64,000 bases of DNA, from assembly GCA_035263125.1 (NCBI GenBank), contig DATFRP010000100.1, positions 30,191-94,190 on the forward strand. The letters are read 5' to 3'. This DNA comes from Gp6-AA40 sp035263125. Lineage in GTDB: Bacteria > Acidobacteriota > Vicinamibacteria > Vicinamibacterales > UBA2999. This document shows, piece by piece, positions 17,076 to 25,907 of this stretch. The notes under the pieces were generated by a model. It saw only the letters and a program-made list of their open reading frames with translations. It did not search any database and had not been told where the DNA came from. Every line of letters begins with the position of its first letter. Within the stretch, counting starts at the first letter, position 1. Both the position numbers and the translations under genes were made by a program.

Positions 17076-18709
17076 TTTCGTTTTCCCGTGTGAGCAAGCA
17101 GTACGGCCGTCAGGTGCTGTTCGTCGACGCCTCGTTCCAGCTGAATTCCGGTGAAAAAGTCGGTCTGGTCGGTCCCAACGGCGCGGGCAAGACGACGCTC
17201 TTCCGCATGATCGTGGGTGAGGAGTCGCCGGACGAGGGCGACGTGTCGGTGCCGAAGAAGCTGCGTGTCGGCGACTTCCGCCAGGATGTCGAAGAGATGT
17301 CCGGCCGTTCCGTCCTGGACGAAGCGATCGCCGGGAGCGGCCGCCTCGGCGATCTGCATCACGAGCTCGAGGACCTGCAGCACGCGATGGGCGACCCGGC
17401 GCGTGCCGACGACATGGATCGGATCCTCGCGCGCTTCGGCGAGGTGCAGGAGGAGTACGAGCATCTGGGCGGATACGGCCTCGAAGCGCAGGCGCGCGAG
17501 GTGCTGCACGGGCTCGGATTCGACGACGAGCGGATCGACGGTGATGTGGGAGCGTTGTCGGGCGGCTGGAAGATGCGCGTCGCCATGGCGCGGGTGCTGC
17601 TCGGCGCGCCTGACGTCCTGTTGATGGACGAGCCGACGAACCATCTCGACATCGAATCGATCATCTGGCTCGAAGCATTTCTCAAATCGCGCGCCGGCGC
17701 GCTGCTCATGACGTCGCACGATCGCGAGTTCATGAACCGCGTGGTCGGAAAGATCGCCGAGATCGACGGCGGCGAGATCACGGTCTACTCCGGCAACTAC
17801 GACTTCTACGAACGCGAGCGAGCCGTTCGCGAAGCCAATCGCGAGGCGGCATACGCGCGCCAGCAGGCGATGCTGGCCAAGGAGCAGCGTTTCATCGAGC
17901 GCTTCGCCGCCCACGCCGCGAAGGCCGCGCAGGTACAGAGCCGCGTGAAGGCGCTCGAGAAGATCGAGCGGATCGAGCTGCCGAAGAAGCGGAAGGTGGT
18001 GAAGTTCGACTTCCGTCAGCCGATGCGATCGGGCGATCAGGTGGCAGTGCTCGAGAACGTCTCGAAAGCCTACGGCCGCCGCGTCGTCTACGACGGGCTG
18101 AACATGACGATCCGCCGCGGCGAGCGGTGGTGCGTCATGGGCAGAAACGGCGCCGGCAAGACGACGCTGCTCAGGATGGTCGCGGGGGCGCTCGCACCGG
18201 ATGCGGGCGACGTGAAGCTCGGCGCCAGCCTGAAGCTCGGATACTTCGCGCAGCAGGCGCTCGATCTGCTCGACCCGGACCTCACGGTCGAAGAGCAGTT
18301 GCAGCGCGACTTTCCCGACGAGTCGATCGGCGTGCTGCGCAACCTTGCGGGTGCGTTTCAATTCTCGGGCGATGACGTCGACAAGAAAATTCGGGCGCTC
18401 TCAGGCGGCGAGAAGACGCGCCTCGTCATCGCGCGGATGCTGCTCAACCCGCCGAACTTCCTCGTGCTCGATGAGCCGACGAACCATCTCGACCTCTTCA
18501 CGAAAGAGATGCTGATCGAGGCATTGAAGGACTTCGAAGGCACGATGCTGTTCGTGTCGCATGACCGCGCGTTTCTGCGCGCGCTCAGTAACCGCGTCGT
18601 CGAGCTTGGCGGCGAATCAGGGGTGGAGAAAGATCCACACTTCTATCCGGGTTCTTACGTGGAGTATGTGGCGCGAACCGGTCACGAAGCTCCCGGCGTC
18701 CATTCGTGA
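17072..18709 (+). CDS. ABC-F family ATP-binding protein (translation factor type)
   Basis: 545 aa, starting at a GTG that overlaps the last bases of the PhzF-like gene. Two nucleotide-binding domains without membrane segments: Walker A GPNGAGKTT (about residue 35) and GRNGAGKTT (about 360); signatures LSGGWKMR and LSGGEKTR; Walker B VLLMDEPTNHLD and FLVLDEPTNHLD. The linker between them (about 245-310, RQQAMLAKEQRFIERFAAHAAKAAQVQSRVKAL) is the ABC-F 'P-site tRNA interaction' type. Such proteins act on stalled ribosomes; some protect from antibiotics, but nothing here points to resistance. The closest relatives are probably Uup/YbiT/EttA-like housekeeping members. Confidence 0.93.
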   Translation: MISFSRVSKQYGRQVLFVDASFQLNSGEKVGLVGPNGAGKTTLFRMIVGEESPDEGDVSVPKKLRVGDFRQDVEEMSGRSVLDEAIAGSGRLGDLHHELEDLQHAMGDPARADDMDRILARFGEVQEEYEHLGGYGLEAQAREVLHGLGFDDERIDGDVGALSGGWKMRVAMARVLLGAPDVLLMDEPTNHLDIESIIWLEAFLKSRAGALLMTSHDREFMNRVVGKIAEIDGGEITVYSGNYDFYERERAVREANREAAYARQQAMLAKEQRFIERFAAHAAKAAQVQSRVKALEKIERIELPKKRKVVKFDFRQPMRSGDQVAVLENVSKAYGRRVVYDGLNMTIRRGERWCVMGRNGAGKTTLLRMVAGALAPDAGDVKLGASLKLGYFAQQALDLLDPDLTVEEQLQRDFPDESIGVLRNLAGAFQFSGDDVDKKIRALSGGEKTRLVIARMLLNPPNFLVLDEPTNHLDLFTKEMLIEALKDFEGTMLFVSHDRAFLRALSNRVVELGGESGVEKDPHFYPGSYVEYVARTGHEAPGVHS

Positions 18710-18734
18710 GAGTGCGGACGTCGAGCGGAGGCTT

Positions 18735-19571
18735 ATGAACATCACCGTCCTGCTCGTCCCCTACGATTCCGGTCGCCATCGCGAACGGATGGGACTCGGT
18801 CCGCATCATCTGCTGCCGTCGGTTCAGGCGCTGATCACCCGAATGGGCCATCACGTCCGCGTCGAGGAGATCACGCTGCCCGATCCCTTCCTCGCCGAGA
18901 TCGGCAGCACCTTCGCGCTCGCCCGCGAGATCGCGCGGCGTGTGCGGGCGTGTCGCGATCAGGGTGGGCTGCCGCTCGTGCTGTCGGGTAACTGCAACGC
19001 GGCGGTGGGAACGGTCAGCGGATGCGGCGGGGCTCAGACCACCGTCGTCTGGTTCGACGCCCATGGCGAAGCGAACACGCCGGAGACGACCGCATCCGGC
19101 TTCCTCGATGGGATGGGGATCAGCACGCTGACCGGCTGGTGCTGGCAGCGCCTCGCGCGGACGATTCCGGGCTTCGAAGTCGTGCCGGGCAACCGCGTGC
19201 TGCTCGCGGACGCACGCGACGCCGAGCCCGCGGAAATCGATCTCCTCGCGAACGCCGGCGTGCAGTGCCTGAGGCATCCGCGCGATCTCGCCGAGGCCAT
19301 CGCCCCGCTCCGGCCGCAGATCGATCGTCTCTACCTCCATCTGGATCTCGACGTGCTCGATCCCCAGTCCGCCATCGCCAATCAATGGGCGACGCCGGGC
19401 GGTCCGACAATCGATGATGTTCAACGGGCGGTTGGGCAACTGTGCGGCGGCACTCCCGCCGCCGCGATCGGCCTCGCCTCCTACGATCCGGCCGCCGATC
19501 GCGACGGCCGCGCGCAGCAGGCCGCGCTGGCGATCCTCGAAGCGGGCCTGTCGGGACACGCGATTGCGTGA
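18735..19571 (+). CDS. Arginase-fold (ureohydrolase superfamily) protein with altered metal ligands
   Basis: 278 aa. The ATG at 18735 follows GAGCGGAGG. The fold is shown by three arginase signatures, but with changes: the usual GGDHS segment reads SGNCNAAVG (His ligand replaced), the DAHxD segment reads WFDAHGEANTPET (last Asp is Glu), and the third, LHLDLDVLDP, is intact. Arginases and agmatinases use these residues to bind two Mn ions. Related proteins annotated only as arginase family exist with the same GNCN variant, so this is probably a subfamily with another substrate or one metal, not a decayed gene. It follows the ABC-F gene by 25 bases on the same strand. Confidence 0.82.
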   Translation: MNITVLLVPYDSGRHRERMGLGPHHLLPSVQALITRMGHHVRVEEITLPDPFLAEIGSTFALAREIARRVRACRDQGGLPLVLSGNCNAAVGTVSGCGGAQTTVVWFDAHGEANTPETTASGFLDGMGISTLTGWCWQRLARTIPGFEVVPGNRVLLADARDAEPAEIDLLANAGVQCLRHPRDLAEAIAPLRPQIDRLYLHLDLDVLDPQSAIANQWATPGGPTIDDVQRAVGQLCGGTPAAAIGLASYDPAADRDGRAQQAALAILEAGLSGHAIA

Positions 19572-19628
19572 ACTGCCCGAAGTCGAACGCTCTGGCTCAG
19601 CCCCTGGTTCCTGATTCCTGATTCGTGG

Positions 19629-20267
19629 CTACCGCTTCAGGGCCTTTATCCCAGCGAGAGAAAACCGGGTGATGTGTTCCGCTAGGGCGTCGATGCGCTT
19701 CGAGGTCACGGGAAACGGCTGAAACTGCGCGATGCGATCGTTGAGCAGCGCCAGGCACTGCACCTGCACGCTCATCACGCTGTGTTGCACGCGGTCGTCG
19801 TCGGGGGCGCAGTGCAGGATGCCGGCGATGACCTCGCTCAAATAGGCCATGCGCGGCCGCACCACCGACTTCACGACGCGATCGAGCTCCGGAGTGGGAT
19901 CGCGAATCTCCTGCATCATCAGATGGTGGATCCAGCCGTCCCGGTGCTGGGCCACACGCGACAGGAAGGTGCGAACGAAGATCGCGAGCTGTTCCTCGGC
20001 AGGATGCTTCGCACCGGCTTCGCGGATCTCATCGGTCGTCGACTGCATCGTGCGGATCGCCGAACTGACGATCTCCTGATACAACCCGTCCTTGCCACCG
20101 AAGTGGTAGTTGACCGCCGCGACGTTCGCGTTGGCGCGCTGACAGATCTCGCGAACGGTGACCTTCGAGAAGCCTCGCTCCGCGAAGAGACGCGCGGAGA
20201 CCTCGACCAGCCGCTCGCGGGTTTCGAGATCGTCCGAGACGACGGTCGTACGCGGCTTGGTTGCCAT
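19629..20267 (-). CDS. TetR family repressor, CecR-like
   Basis: 212 aa. The N-terminal helix-turn-helix is clear (RERLVEVSARLFAERGFSKVTVREICQRANANVAAVNYHFGGKDGLY, about residues 16-60). The C-terminal part resembles the CecR/CerR ligand-binding domain. The ATG at 20267 overlaps the permease stop (TGATG), so it is the last gene of the four-gene efflux operon; a GTG one codon upstream is the alternative. It probably represses its own operon via the palindrome at 23371-23386. The order matches E. coli ybhG-ybhF-ybhS/R with cecR, except that the repressor is at the end. Confidence 0.9.
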   Translation of the reverse strand: MATKPRTTVVSDDLETRERLVEVSARLFAERGFSKVTVREICQRANANVAAVNYHFGGKDGLYQEIVSSAIRTMQSTTDEIREAGAKHPAEEQLAIFVRTFLSRVAQHRDGWIHHLMMQEIRDPTPELDRVVKSVVRPRMAYLSEVIAGILHCAPDDDRVQHSVMSVQVQCLALLNDRIAQFQPFPVTSKRIDALAEHITRFSLAGIKALKR

Positions 20268-21379
20268 CACAACGTTCGTTTGAACAGCAGCGTACCCGCG
20301 GTCATCGCGATGGTGGAGAAGACGAGCAGGAAAAGGACGTCGCCAGCGATGGCATCGAAGCCGGTGTTCTTGAGCAGCAGGCTCTTGAACGCGTGTACCG
20401 CGTAGGTGAACGGATCGACGGCGGCGATGACCTTCATCCAGCCGGGGAATCCCGCCTGCGGGTAGACCGCGCCGCTCGGAAAATAGAGCACCGTATTCAA
20501 CACGCCGAAGGTCGCACGCGGCAGGAGCGGATCGGTCACGCGCACCATCAGCAGGAACATCAGGCTGATCAGCGCAAACGCGGTGATCGCCACGACGATG
20601 AGCATGCGGAGCAGACGGATCGGATCGAGGGGGCTCGGGACGCCCGCAATCAGCGACCCCACGACCATGATGCAGCCGCCAGCCAGCACCGCCTTGATCG
20701 TCCCCGAGAGGTTGAAGCCGGCGACCAGCTCGAGCTTGGTGATCGGCGTCACGAGGTAGCCCTCGTGCAGACCGCGCGACTTGTCGTCGATGAAGATGAT
20801 GCCGCCGCCGATCATCACCATCATGAAGATCGACATCGTGATCGAGCCCGGTAGCAGATACTGGATGTACGGCACGTACGGGTACACCTCGACGACATCG
20901 AGACCGGTTGCGCCCTCCACGCGCACCGGGGTCGCCGGAGCGTTGATCGCCGCGACGAAGTTGCCGACCGTTCCGGTGAGTGTGGCCGAGACGAAGGTGT
21001 CGGTGTTGTCCGAGATCAACGCCACCCGAGGCTGGTTGTTGGCGAGCGAGCGCCGGGAGAAGTCGGGCGGAATCGTCAGCACCCCGTTGACGAGGCCGTT
21101 GCGAAGATCCGACATCGCATGCCCCTGATCGGCGTAGTCGATGATGTCCAGCGTGCGTGCCCCTGACGAAACGGCCGCTGCCAGCTCTTTGATTTTCACC
21201 GCCGGCACGCCGCCGTCCTGATCGACGATCGCCAGCTTCAGATGCTTCACGTTACCGCCGAACGCGTAGCCGAGCACGATGAGATTCAGCAACGGAAAGA
21301 TCATCGACATGACGATCAGCATCGGGCTCTTGCGGAAGCGTCGCAGCTCGCGTTCGATGATGGCCCAGGTTCTGTGCAT
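20267..21379 (-). CDS. ABC-2 type transporter permease (YbhS/YbhR-like)
   Basis: 370 aa. One membrane helix near the N-terminus (PMLIVMSMIFPLLNLIVLGYAF), a periplasmic domain of about 150 residues (QGHAMSDLRNGLVNGVLTIPPDFSRR), then five or six membrane segments at the C-terminus, the layout of ABC-2 exporters. It would pair with the ATPase two bases upstream and the HlyD adaptor. E. coli uses two different permeases, YbhS and YbhR; here only one is encoded, so it probably acts as a homodimer. Confidence 0.92.
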   Translation of the reverse strand: MHRTWAIIERELRRFRKSPMLIVMSMIFPLLNLIVLGYAFGGNVKHLKLAIVDQDGGVPAVKIKELAAAVSSGARTLDIIDYADQGHAMSDLRNGLVNGVLTIPPDFSRRSLANNQPRVALISDNTDTFVSATLTGTVGNFVAAINAPATPVRVEGATGLDVVEVYPYVPYIQYLLPGSITMSIFMMVMIGGGIIFIDDKSRGLHEGYLVTPITKLELVAGFNLSGTIKAVLAGGCIMVVGSLIAGVPSPLDPIRLLRMLIVVAITAFALISLMFLLMVRVTDPLLPRATFGVLNTVLYFPSGAVYPQAGFPGWMKVIAAVDPFTYAVHAFKSLLLKNTGFDAIAGDVLFLLVFSTIAMTAGTLLFKRTL

Positions 21380-21381
21380 GG

Positions 21382-22188
21382 CTACCTCCGCAACACGAAC
21401 GGGCTGTCGGCGGCCGACGGCTCCTGGAGCGCATCGCGCAGGTCTCGCCCGGTGTAGTGCACGAAGACGTCGTCCAGCGTCACGGTGTTCGGGTCACGGT
21501 CGGGGAGCGACGCTTTGAGGGCGGCGGGCGAATCCAGCACGACCAGCTTGCCGTGATCGACGATGGCGATGCGATCGCAGAGTTTGTCCGCTTCGTCCAT
21601 GTAGTGGGTGGTGATGAGCACGGTCAGGTCGCGTTGGGACTTGATCTTCTTCAGCATGGTCCACACCGCGGTGCGCGACACCGGGTCGAGACCGGTGGTC
21701 GGCTCGTCGAGGAAGAACACGTGCGGTTCATGGACCAGCCCACGTGCGATCTCGACACGGCGCCGCATGCCGCCCGAGAGCAGCTTCACCGCCTTGTCGC
21801 GCCACTGCGTCAGCTCGACCGCTTCGAGGAGCTCGGTGATGAGACGGTCGCGCTTCTCGCGGGGTACGCCATACAGCTTCGCGAAGATGAGCAGGTTTTC
21901 CTCGACACTCAACTCGAGGTCGCTCGTCATCGCCTGCGGAATCACGCCGATCGATCGCCGGACGTCGTCCGCCCGCTTCACCACGTCGAAGCCGTTGATG
22001 ACCGCCGTGCCTTCCGTCGGCGGAAGCAGCGTCACCATCATGCGGATCAGCGTCGACTTGCCGGCGCCGTTCGGTCCGAGCAGTCCGAAGATCTCGCCGT
22101 CCTTCACCGTGAAGTTGATGTGGTCGACCGCGGTGAAGTCGCCGAACTTCTTGACGATGTCCTTGACCTCGATTGCGTTCTGGCTCAT
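21382..22188 (-). CDS. ABC transporter ATP-binding protein for drug/small molecule export
   Basis: 268 aa. Walker A GPNGAGKSTL (about residue 39), Q-loop region SIGVIPQAM, signature LSGGMRRRVEIARGL (about 137), Walker B HVFFLDEPTTGLDPVSR, H-loop VLITTHYMDEADKLCDRIAI. It powers the ABC-2 permease encoded two bases downstream. Its start lies 115 bases after the HlyD gene, and that gap contains two REP-type hairpins. Confidence 0.95.
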   Translation of the reverse strand: MSQNAIEVKDIVKKFGDFTAVDHINFTVKDGEIFGLLGPNGAGKSTLIRMMVTLLPPTEGTAVINGFDVVKRADDVRRSIGVIPQAMTSDLELSVEENLLIFAKLYGVPREKRDRLITELLEAVELTQWRDKAVKLLSGGMRRRVEIARGLVHEPHVFFLDEPTTGLDPVSRTAVWTMLKKIKSQRDLTVLITTHYMDEADKLCDRIAIVDHGKLVVLDSPAALKASLPDRDPNTVTLDDVFVHYTGRDLRDALQEPSAADSPFVLRR

Positions 22189-22207
22189 TCGAATTCTCGT
22201 ACGCCGC

Positions 22208-22296
22208 GCGCGGGCTGAAGCCCGCGCTCTACGCCATGCCCAATCCTCGCAGAGCGGGGGCTTCAGGTCCCCGCGTCACCGCCCGCGCTCTACGTG
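22208..22296. repeat. REP-like palindrome pair inside the efflux operon
   Basis: GCGCGGGCT-GA-AGCCCGCGC (22208-22227) is a perfect 9-bp stem; a second, imperfect one built on GCGGGGGCTTCAGGTCCCCGC follows at about 22254-22274, and both lie close to the motif GCGCTCTACG. The related element at 32473-32522 shares the GTAGAGCGGGGGCTTCAGCC core. Such elements often stabilise mRNA between genes of different abundance. Confidence 0.7.
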
Positions 22297-22303
22297 TCAC
22301 GCG

Positions 22304-23350
22304 TTACGACAATGGCACCACCACGTACGCTGTCATCCCCACCGCAAGACGACGATCGCTGTTGTCGACGCGGAGCCGCACCTCGAACGTCTTGATGTCC
22401 CGCTTGGTGCGGCTGACATCGCGCTGGGTCGCGAAACCGGCATCGGCGCTGCGGTAGAACACCTTCCCCTGACGCTCCGAGCCCGACGGCAGACGCACCG
22501 TCAGCGTGTCCCCGACGCGCACGCGGTCGATGTAGGTCTCCTCGATGTCGATCCGGATCCAGAGATCATCGGGGTTGATGATCGTCACCACCGGCTGTCC
22601 GGGCGTCACGACCTCACCCTGAAGCGCGGCGCGCACATCGACGATGCCGTCGATCGGCGCCTTGATTTCGGTATAGGCGAGACGCACATCCGCCTTCGCC
22701 CGCTGGGCGGCCGCGGCCGCCTGCTGCTGCTTGCTCGACATCACCTGGCTCCGCCGCATGGCGATCTGCTCGGCGCTCCCCTTGGCGAGCGCGACCGCGG
22801 CGCGCGCCGCCTCGATCTGCTTGACGACGGAGTCGAGCTTCGACTTCGCGACGTCGTACGCCGTCTTCGCCGAATCGACCTGCTCGGGGGTCGACACCCC
22901 CTCCTTTGCCAGCTTCTGGTTCCGGGCGTAGACGGTGGTCGCGTTTTCGAGCTCGGCTTTGGCGGCCGCCTCCTGAGACTGAGTCGACGCCAGCGTCGCC
23001 TCTGCCTGGGCGATCGAGTCGGCGGTCTGGCGTTCTTGAAGCCGCAGCGCTGCCTCGCTTTCCAGGATCTGCGAACCCACGCCTTCGGCGCTGGCGGAAT
23101 AGAACGCGCGCTCCTCACGCAGTTCGTCGGGCGAGAGCACCGCCAGCATCTGGCCGGCCTTCACCGTGTCGCCCTCGCGGACGGACAATTCGGTTACCCG
23201 GCCGGTGATCTGCGGGCTGACCGTGACGTAGTTCGTCGTGACGACCCCGGTGAGGACCATCGAAGTCGGCGGCCGGCTCGTGTACCAGTAGGTCGCGCCA
23301 CTGACGCCGACGATGACCAGGAGCGGGATGAATCGCAGCAGTCGTTTCAT
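22304..23350 (-). CDS. HlyD/membrane fusion protein family adaptor (YbhG-like)
   Basis: 348 aa from the ATG at 23350. A single N-terminal membrane helix (RLLRFIPLLVIVGVSGATYW), a lipoyl/barrel-sandwich half (TVSPQITGRVTELSVREGDTVKAGQMLAVL), a long Ala-rich coiled coil (about 100-220, QEAAAKAELENATTVYARNQKL), and the second lipoyl half plus beta barrel (IKAPIDGIVDVRAALQGEVVTPGQPVVTI, LWIRIDIEETYIDRVRVGDTLTVRL). It links the inner-membrane ABC exporter to the outer membrane. The putative TetR operator lies 20 bases upstream of this start, so this is the first gene of the operon. Confidence 0.93.
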   Translation of the reverse strand: MKRLLRFIPLLVIVGVSGATYWYTSRPPTSMVLTGVVTTNYVTVSPQITGRVTELSVREGDTVKAGQMLAVLSPDELREERAFYSASAEGVGSQILESEAALRLQERQTADSIAQAEATLASTQSQEAAAKAELENATTVYARNQKLAKEGVSTPEQVDSAKTAYDVAKSKLDSVVKQIEAARAAVALAKGSAEQIAMRRSQVMSSKQQQAAAAAQRAKADVRLAYTEIKAPIDGIVDVRAALQGEVVTPGQPVVTIINPDDLWIRIDIEETYIDRVRVGDTLTVRLPSGSERQGKVFYRSADAGFATQRDVSRTKRDIKTFEVRLRVDNSDRRLAVGMTAYVVVPLS

Positions 23351-23356
23351 AGCCGT

Positions 23357-23389
23357 TTCAAACGATTGTATCAAACAGATGTTTGAAAT
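23357..23389 (-). promoter_or_regulatory. Putative TetR operator of efflux operon
   Basis: A perfect palindrome TCAAACA-GA-TGTTTGA (23371-23386) with an extra half-site TTTCAAACG (23357-23365) lies in the 75-bp gap between the metalloprotease stop and the HlyD ATG. Its position and symmetry fit autorepression by the TetR encoded at the end of the operon. Confidence 0.6.
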
Positions 23390-23425
23390 GTGAAGCGTTC
23401 AGGAAGGGGAGACCGCCGCGACCCG

Positions 23426-24061
23426 CTATTTCCGATACAACCCCCGCACGCGCTCGACGTCGGAGGCTGACAGCCCCGACGTCGTTGCGATGTCGTTACG
23501 CGTGCGCAGTCGCATCCGATAGCGGTTGAAGAAGCCGGGGATGTCGCCGCCGTAGCCGAAGAAGTACATGATGTCGCCGTAGACGTCGGTGTGCTCGAGG
23601 CCGAGCGCATGCCCGAGCTCGTGCAGACACGTGAGGTAGACCACGGTGTCGCGCATCAACGGATCGCGGCGCGACGCCTCGGCGATCGCCGGACCCAGTG
23701 CGTCGGTGTCGGGGCGGATGAACACCGCGGCGCCGCGCAGCTTGCCTGCCTCGAACGCGCGCATCTCGCCGTAGCGTCCGGCACCAGCCGGCACCCAGAA
23801 GACGCGGACGATCGCGTCGTTCTCGGCTGACGACTCGAAGTGCAGCGCGCCGTTGACCGCGCGCTCCCACTGCTTGAGCGCCCACACGGCGAGATCGCGA
23901 TCACCGGGACGGAATGCGGAGCCCTGCATCCCGTCCGAGACGAAGTAGGTGACGCGTCCAGTCGTGTCGAGCGGATGCAGGACGGGCAGCCGGTTCTGCC
24001 CGAACGCGTTGCCACTGAGAAGCAGCAACGCCACGATCACGTTCAACGGTCGCATCGTCAT
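23426..24061 (-). CDS. Secreted matrixin-type zinc metalloprotease
   Basis: 211 aa with a signal peptide (residues 1-21, PLNVIVALLLLSGNAFGQ). The metzincin zinc motif HELGHALGLEHTD (HExxHxxGxxH, about residue 147) is complete, and the Met-turn is likely the Met of GDIMYFFGYGG. The segment WERAVNGALHFESS resembles the fold region before the active site of M10/M57-type peptidases. Exported to the periplasm or outside; substrate unknown. It is divergent from the esterase gene with only 12 bases between the two start codons, so the promoters must overlap the coding ends. Confidence 0.85.
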   Translation of the reverse strand: MTMRPLNVIVALLLLSGNAFGQNRLPVLHPLDTTGRVTYFVSDGMQGSAFRPGDRDLAVWALKQWERAVNGALHFESSAENDAIVRVFWVPAGAGRYGEMRAFEAGKLRGAAVFIRPDTDALGPAIAEASRRDPLMRDTVVYLTCLHELGHALGLEHTDVYGDIMYFFGYGGDIPGFFNRYRMRLRTRNDIATTSGLSASDVERVRGLYRK

Positions 24062-24073
24062 AAGATATGCGCC

Positions 24074-25390
24074 ATGCGATTCGCACCGATCGTACTCGTA
24101 ATCCTCGCGGGTGCCAGCGTCGCGGCACAGCGGCCAGCCTCATCGTCTCAAGTCGATGCCGCGATGAAAGCCTTCTGGGATGCCGACGACCAGAGCGGCA
24201 CCGAGAAGGCGGCAAGGCTCGTCGCCGCCAGCGGGGCGCCGTTCGAGGAGATTCGTGCACGGCTCAAAGCCGGGCGCTCCTATGCGAAAGCGAAGACCGG
24301 TCGGATCGAAATGCTGTCGCACGATCATGGCCTCGCGCTCGACAACGTGCTCGAGGTGCCGGCCGACTACGACCCGATGCGGGCTTGGCCGCTGCGGATC
24401 AGTTTGCATGGCGGCGTCGGTCGCGAAGCGCCGGGTCCTGGCGACCCGCCCGCACGGCCGCTCGCCAATCGCGTCCCGAGCGAGGGGGAGCTGGTGCTCC
24501 ACCCGCGTGCGTGGGCACAGTCGCAGTGGTGGAATCCGGGGCAGGTCGAGAACATCACGCGCCTGCTGGACCGCGTGAAGCACGAGTACAACGTCGACGA
24601 ATCGCGCACCTACATCACCGGCATCTCCGACGGCGGCACCGGCGTGTATTTCTTCGCGATGCGCGTGGCGACGCCGTGGGCGGCGTGCATGCCGCTCAAC
24701 GGCCATCCGCTCGTGATCGCCAATCCCGACACGGGTGCGGACGGACAGCTCTATGCCGGCAACCTGATCAACTGTCCCGTGCATGCCGTGAACGGCGGCA
24801 AGGATCCGCTCTATCCCGCCGCGTCGGTCGAGCCGCTCATCGCGATGTTCAAGAAAGCGAACGTCGTGGTCGATTGGGATGTCTACCCCGATGCGGGGCA
24901 CGATGTGAGCTGGTGGCCGCAGGAGCGTCCCAAGTACGAGGCGTATCTCGCGAAGCACCCGCGCGTCGCTCATCCCGAACGCGTCTCCTGGGAGACCGAG
25001 CGCACCGATCGCTACAACCGGTTTCGCTGGGTCGTGATCGATCGTCTTGGCAAGCGGGGCTCGGACACGGCACTGCAGGACGTCAACACATACTCGCCTG
25101 TGCCGATCATGCAGCGCCAGCTCTTCGACCACGAGAAGCCGTCGGGGCGTGTCGACGCGGTTCGGACCGGCAACGACATCGACGTGAAGTCGCGCGGCGT
25201 CCAGCAATTCACGCTGCTCCTCTCACCCGACGTGGTCGACTTCGGCAAGCCGGTGCGTGTGACGATTAACGGCAAGGTCGCGCACGACGCACTCGTGAAG
25301 CCCGACGCCGCGACCATGCTCGCGTGGGCCGCGCGCGATCACGATCGCACGATGCTGTACGGCGCCGAGCTCCATATCCTGGTTCCGTAG
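24074..25390 (+). CDS. Secreted alpha/beta-hydrolase, esterase-like
   Basis: 438 aa, starting MRFAPIVLVILAGASVAAQ with a signal peptide cut near residue 19. The alpha/beta-hydrolase core begins at WPLRISLHGGVG (oxyanion strand, about 117), the nucleophile elbow is TGISDGGTGVY (GxSxG, Ser about 184), and the probable acid/His are in DWDVYPDAGHDVSWW (about 280). The layout is that of PHB-depolymerase/dienelactone-hydrolase-like esterases. A C-terminal beta-rich region (QFTLLLSPDVVDFGKPVRVTINGK) resembles other exported hydrolases of this group. Substrate unknown. A 9-bp hairpin begins at its stop codon. Confidence 0.85.
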   Translation: MRFAPIVLVILAGASVAAQRPASSSQVDAAMKAFWDADDQSGTEKAARLVAASGAPFEEIRARLKAGRSYAKAKTGRIEMLSHDHGLALDNVLEVPADYDPMRAWPLRISLHGGVGREAPGPGDPPARPLANRVPSEGELVLHPRAWAQSQWWNPGQVENITRLLDRVKHEYNVDESRTYITGISDGGTGVYFFAMRVATPWAACMPLNGHPLVIANPDTGADGQLYAGNLINCPVHAVNGGKDPLYPAASVEPLIAMFKKANVVVDWDVYPDAGHDVSWWPQERPKYEAYLAKHPRVAHPERVSWETERTDRYNRFRWVVIDRLGKRGSDTALQDVNTYSPVPIMQRQLFDHEKPSGRVDAVRTGNDIDVKSRGVQQFTLLLSPDVVDFGKPVRVTINGKVAHDALVKPDAATMLAWAARDHDRTMLYGAELHILVP

Positions 25391-25411
25391 GCACGTCCTC
25401 CCGGACGTGCC
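25390..25411 (+). repeat. REP-like hairpin after esterase gene
   Basis: GGCACGTCC-TCCC-GGACGTGCC is a perfect 9-bp stem with a 4-nt loop that begins at the last base of the esterase stop codon and ends nine bases before the next ATG. No T tract follows, so it is more like a small repeat or mRNA end signal than a terminator. Confidence 0.6.
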
Positions 25412-25419
25412 TCCCGCTC

Positions 25420-25902
25420 ATGCCCGACCCGATCATCCGCCGCGCGACGCGAGACGATCTTCCCGCACTGGGACGCCTCGGTGCGCTGCTCATGCGCACG
25501 CACTACGGTTTCGATCAGAAACGCTTCCTCGCGCCCGGTGACAGGGCGGAAGAAGGCTACGCGTGGTTTCTCGGCGAGCAGCTCAAAGACGATGTCAATC
25601 TCGTCGTTCTGGTCGCTGAGCAGCAGGGTGAGGTCGTCGGATACGTGTACGCCGGGCTCGAGCCGATTTCGTGGAAGGAACTTCGCGACGCGTGTGGCTT
25701 CATCCACGACATCGTCGTCGACGAGCGCGGACGCCACGGCGGCATCGGCACGCGGTTGCTCGAAGCGGCGATCGCGTGGCTGAAGGAACACGGCGCGCCG
25801 CGCGTGGTGCTGTGGACCGCAGAACAGAACGATCCTGCACAACGTCTGTTCGCGAAAGCTGGTTTTCGTCGCACGATGATCGAGATGACGAGAGAGCTCT
25901 GA
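25420..25902 (+). CDS. GNAT family N-acetyltransferase
   Basis: 160 aa starting MPDPIIRRATRDDLPALGRL. The acetyl-CoA binding motif A is IHDIVVDERGRHGGIGTRLLEAAI (R-x-x-G-x-G/A at RHGGIG, about residue 107), followed by VVLWTAEQNDPAQRLFAKAGFRRT, the usual motif B. Substrate unknown; cytoplasmic. It ends five bases before the convergent endonuclease gene. Confidence 0.9.
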   Translation: MPDPIIRRATRDDLPALGRLGALLMRTHYGFDQKRFLAPGDRAEEGYAWFLGEQLKDDVNLVVLVAEQQGEVVGYVYAGLEPISWKELRDACGFIHDIVVDERGRHGGIGTRLLEAAIAWLKEHGAPRVVLWTAEQNDPAQRLFAKAGFRRTMIEMTREL

Positions 25903-25907
25903 TTCCT

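Noticed and set aside
17072..18709. Antibiotic-resistance ABC-F (ARE) function
   Set aside because: The sequence looks like a housekeeping ABC-F; no resistance context or signature is present.
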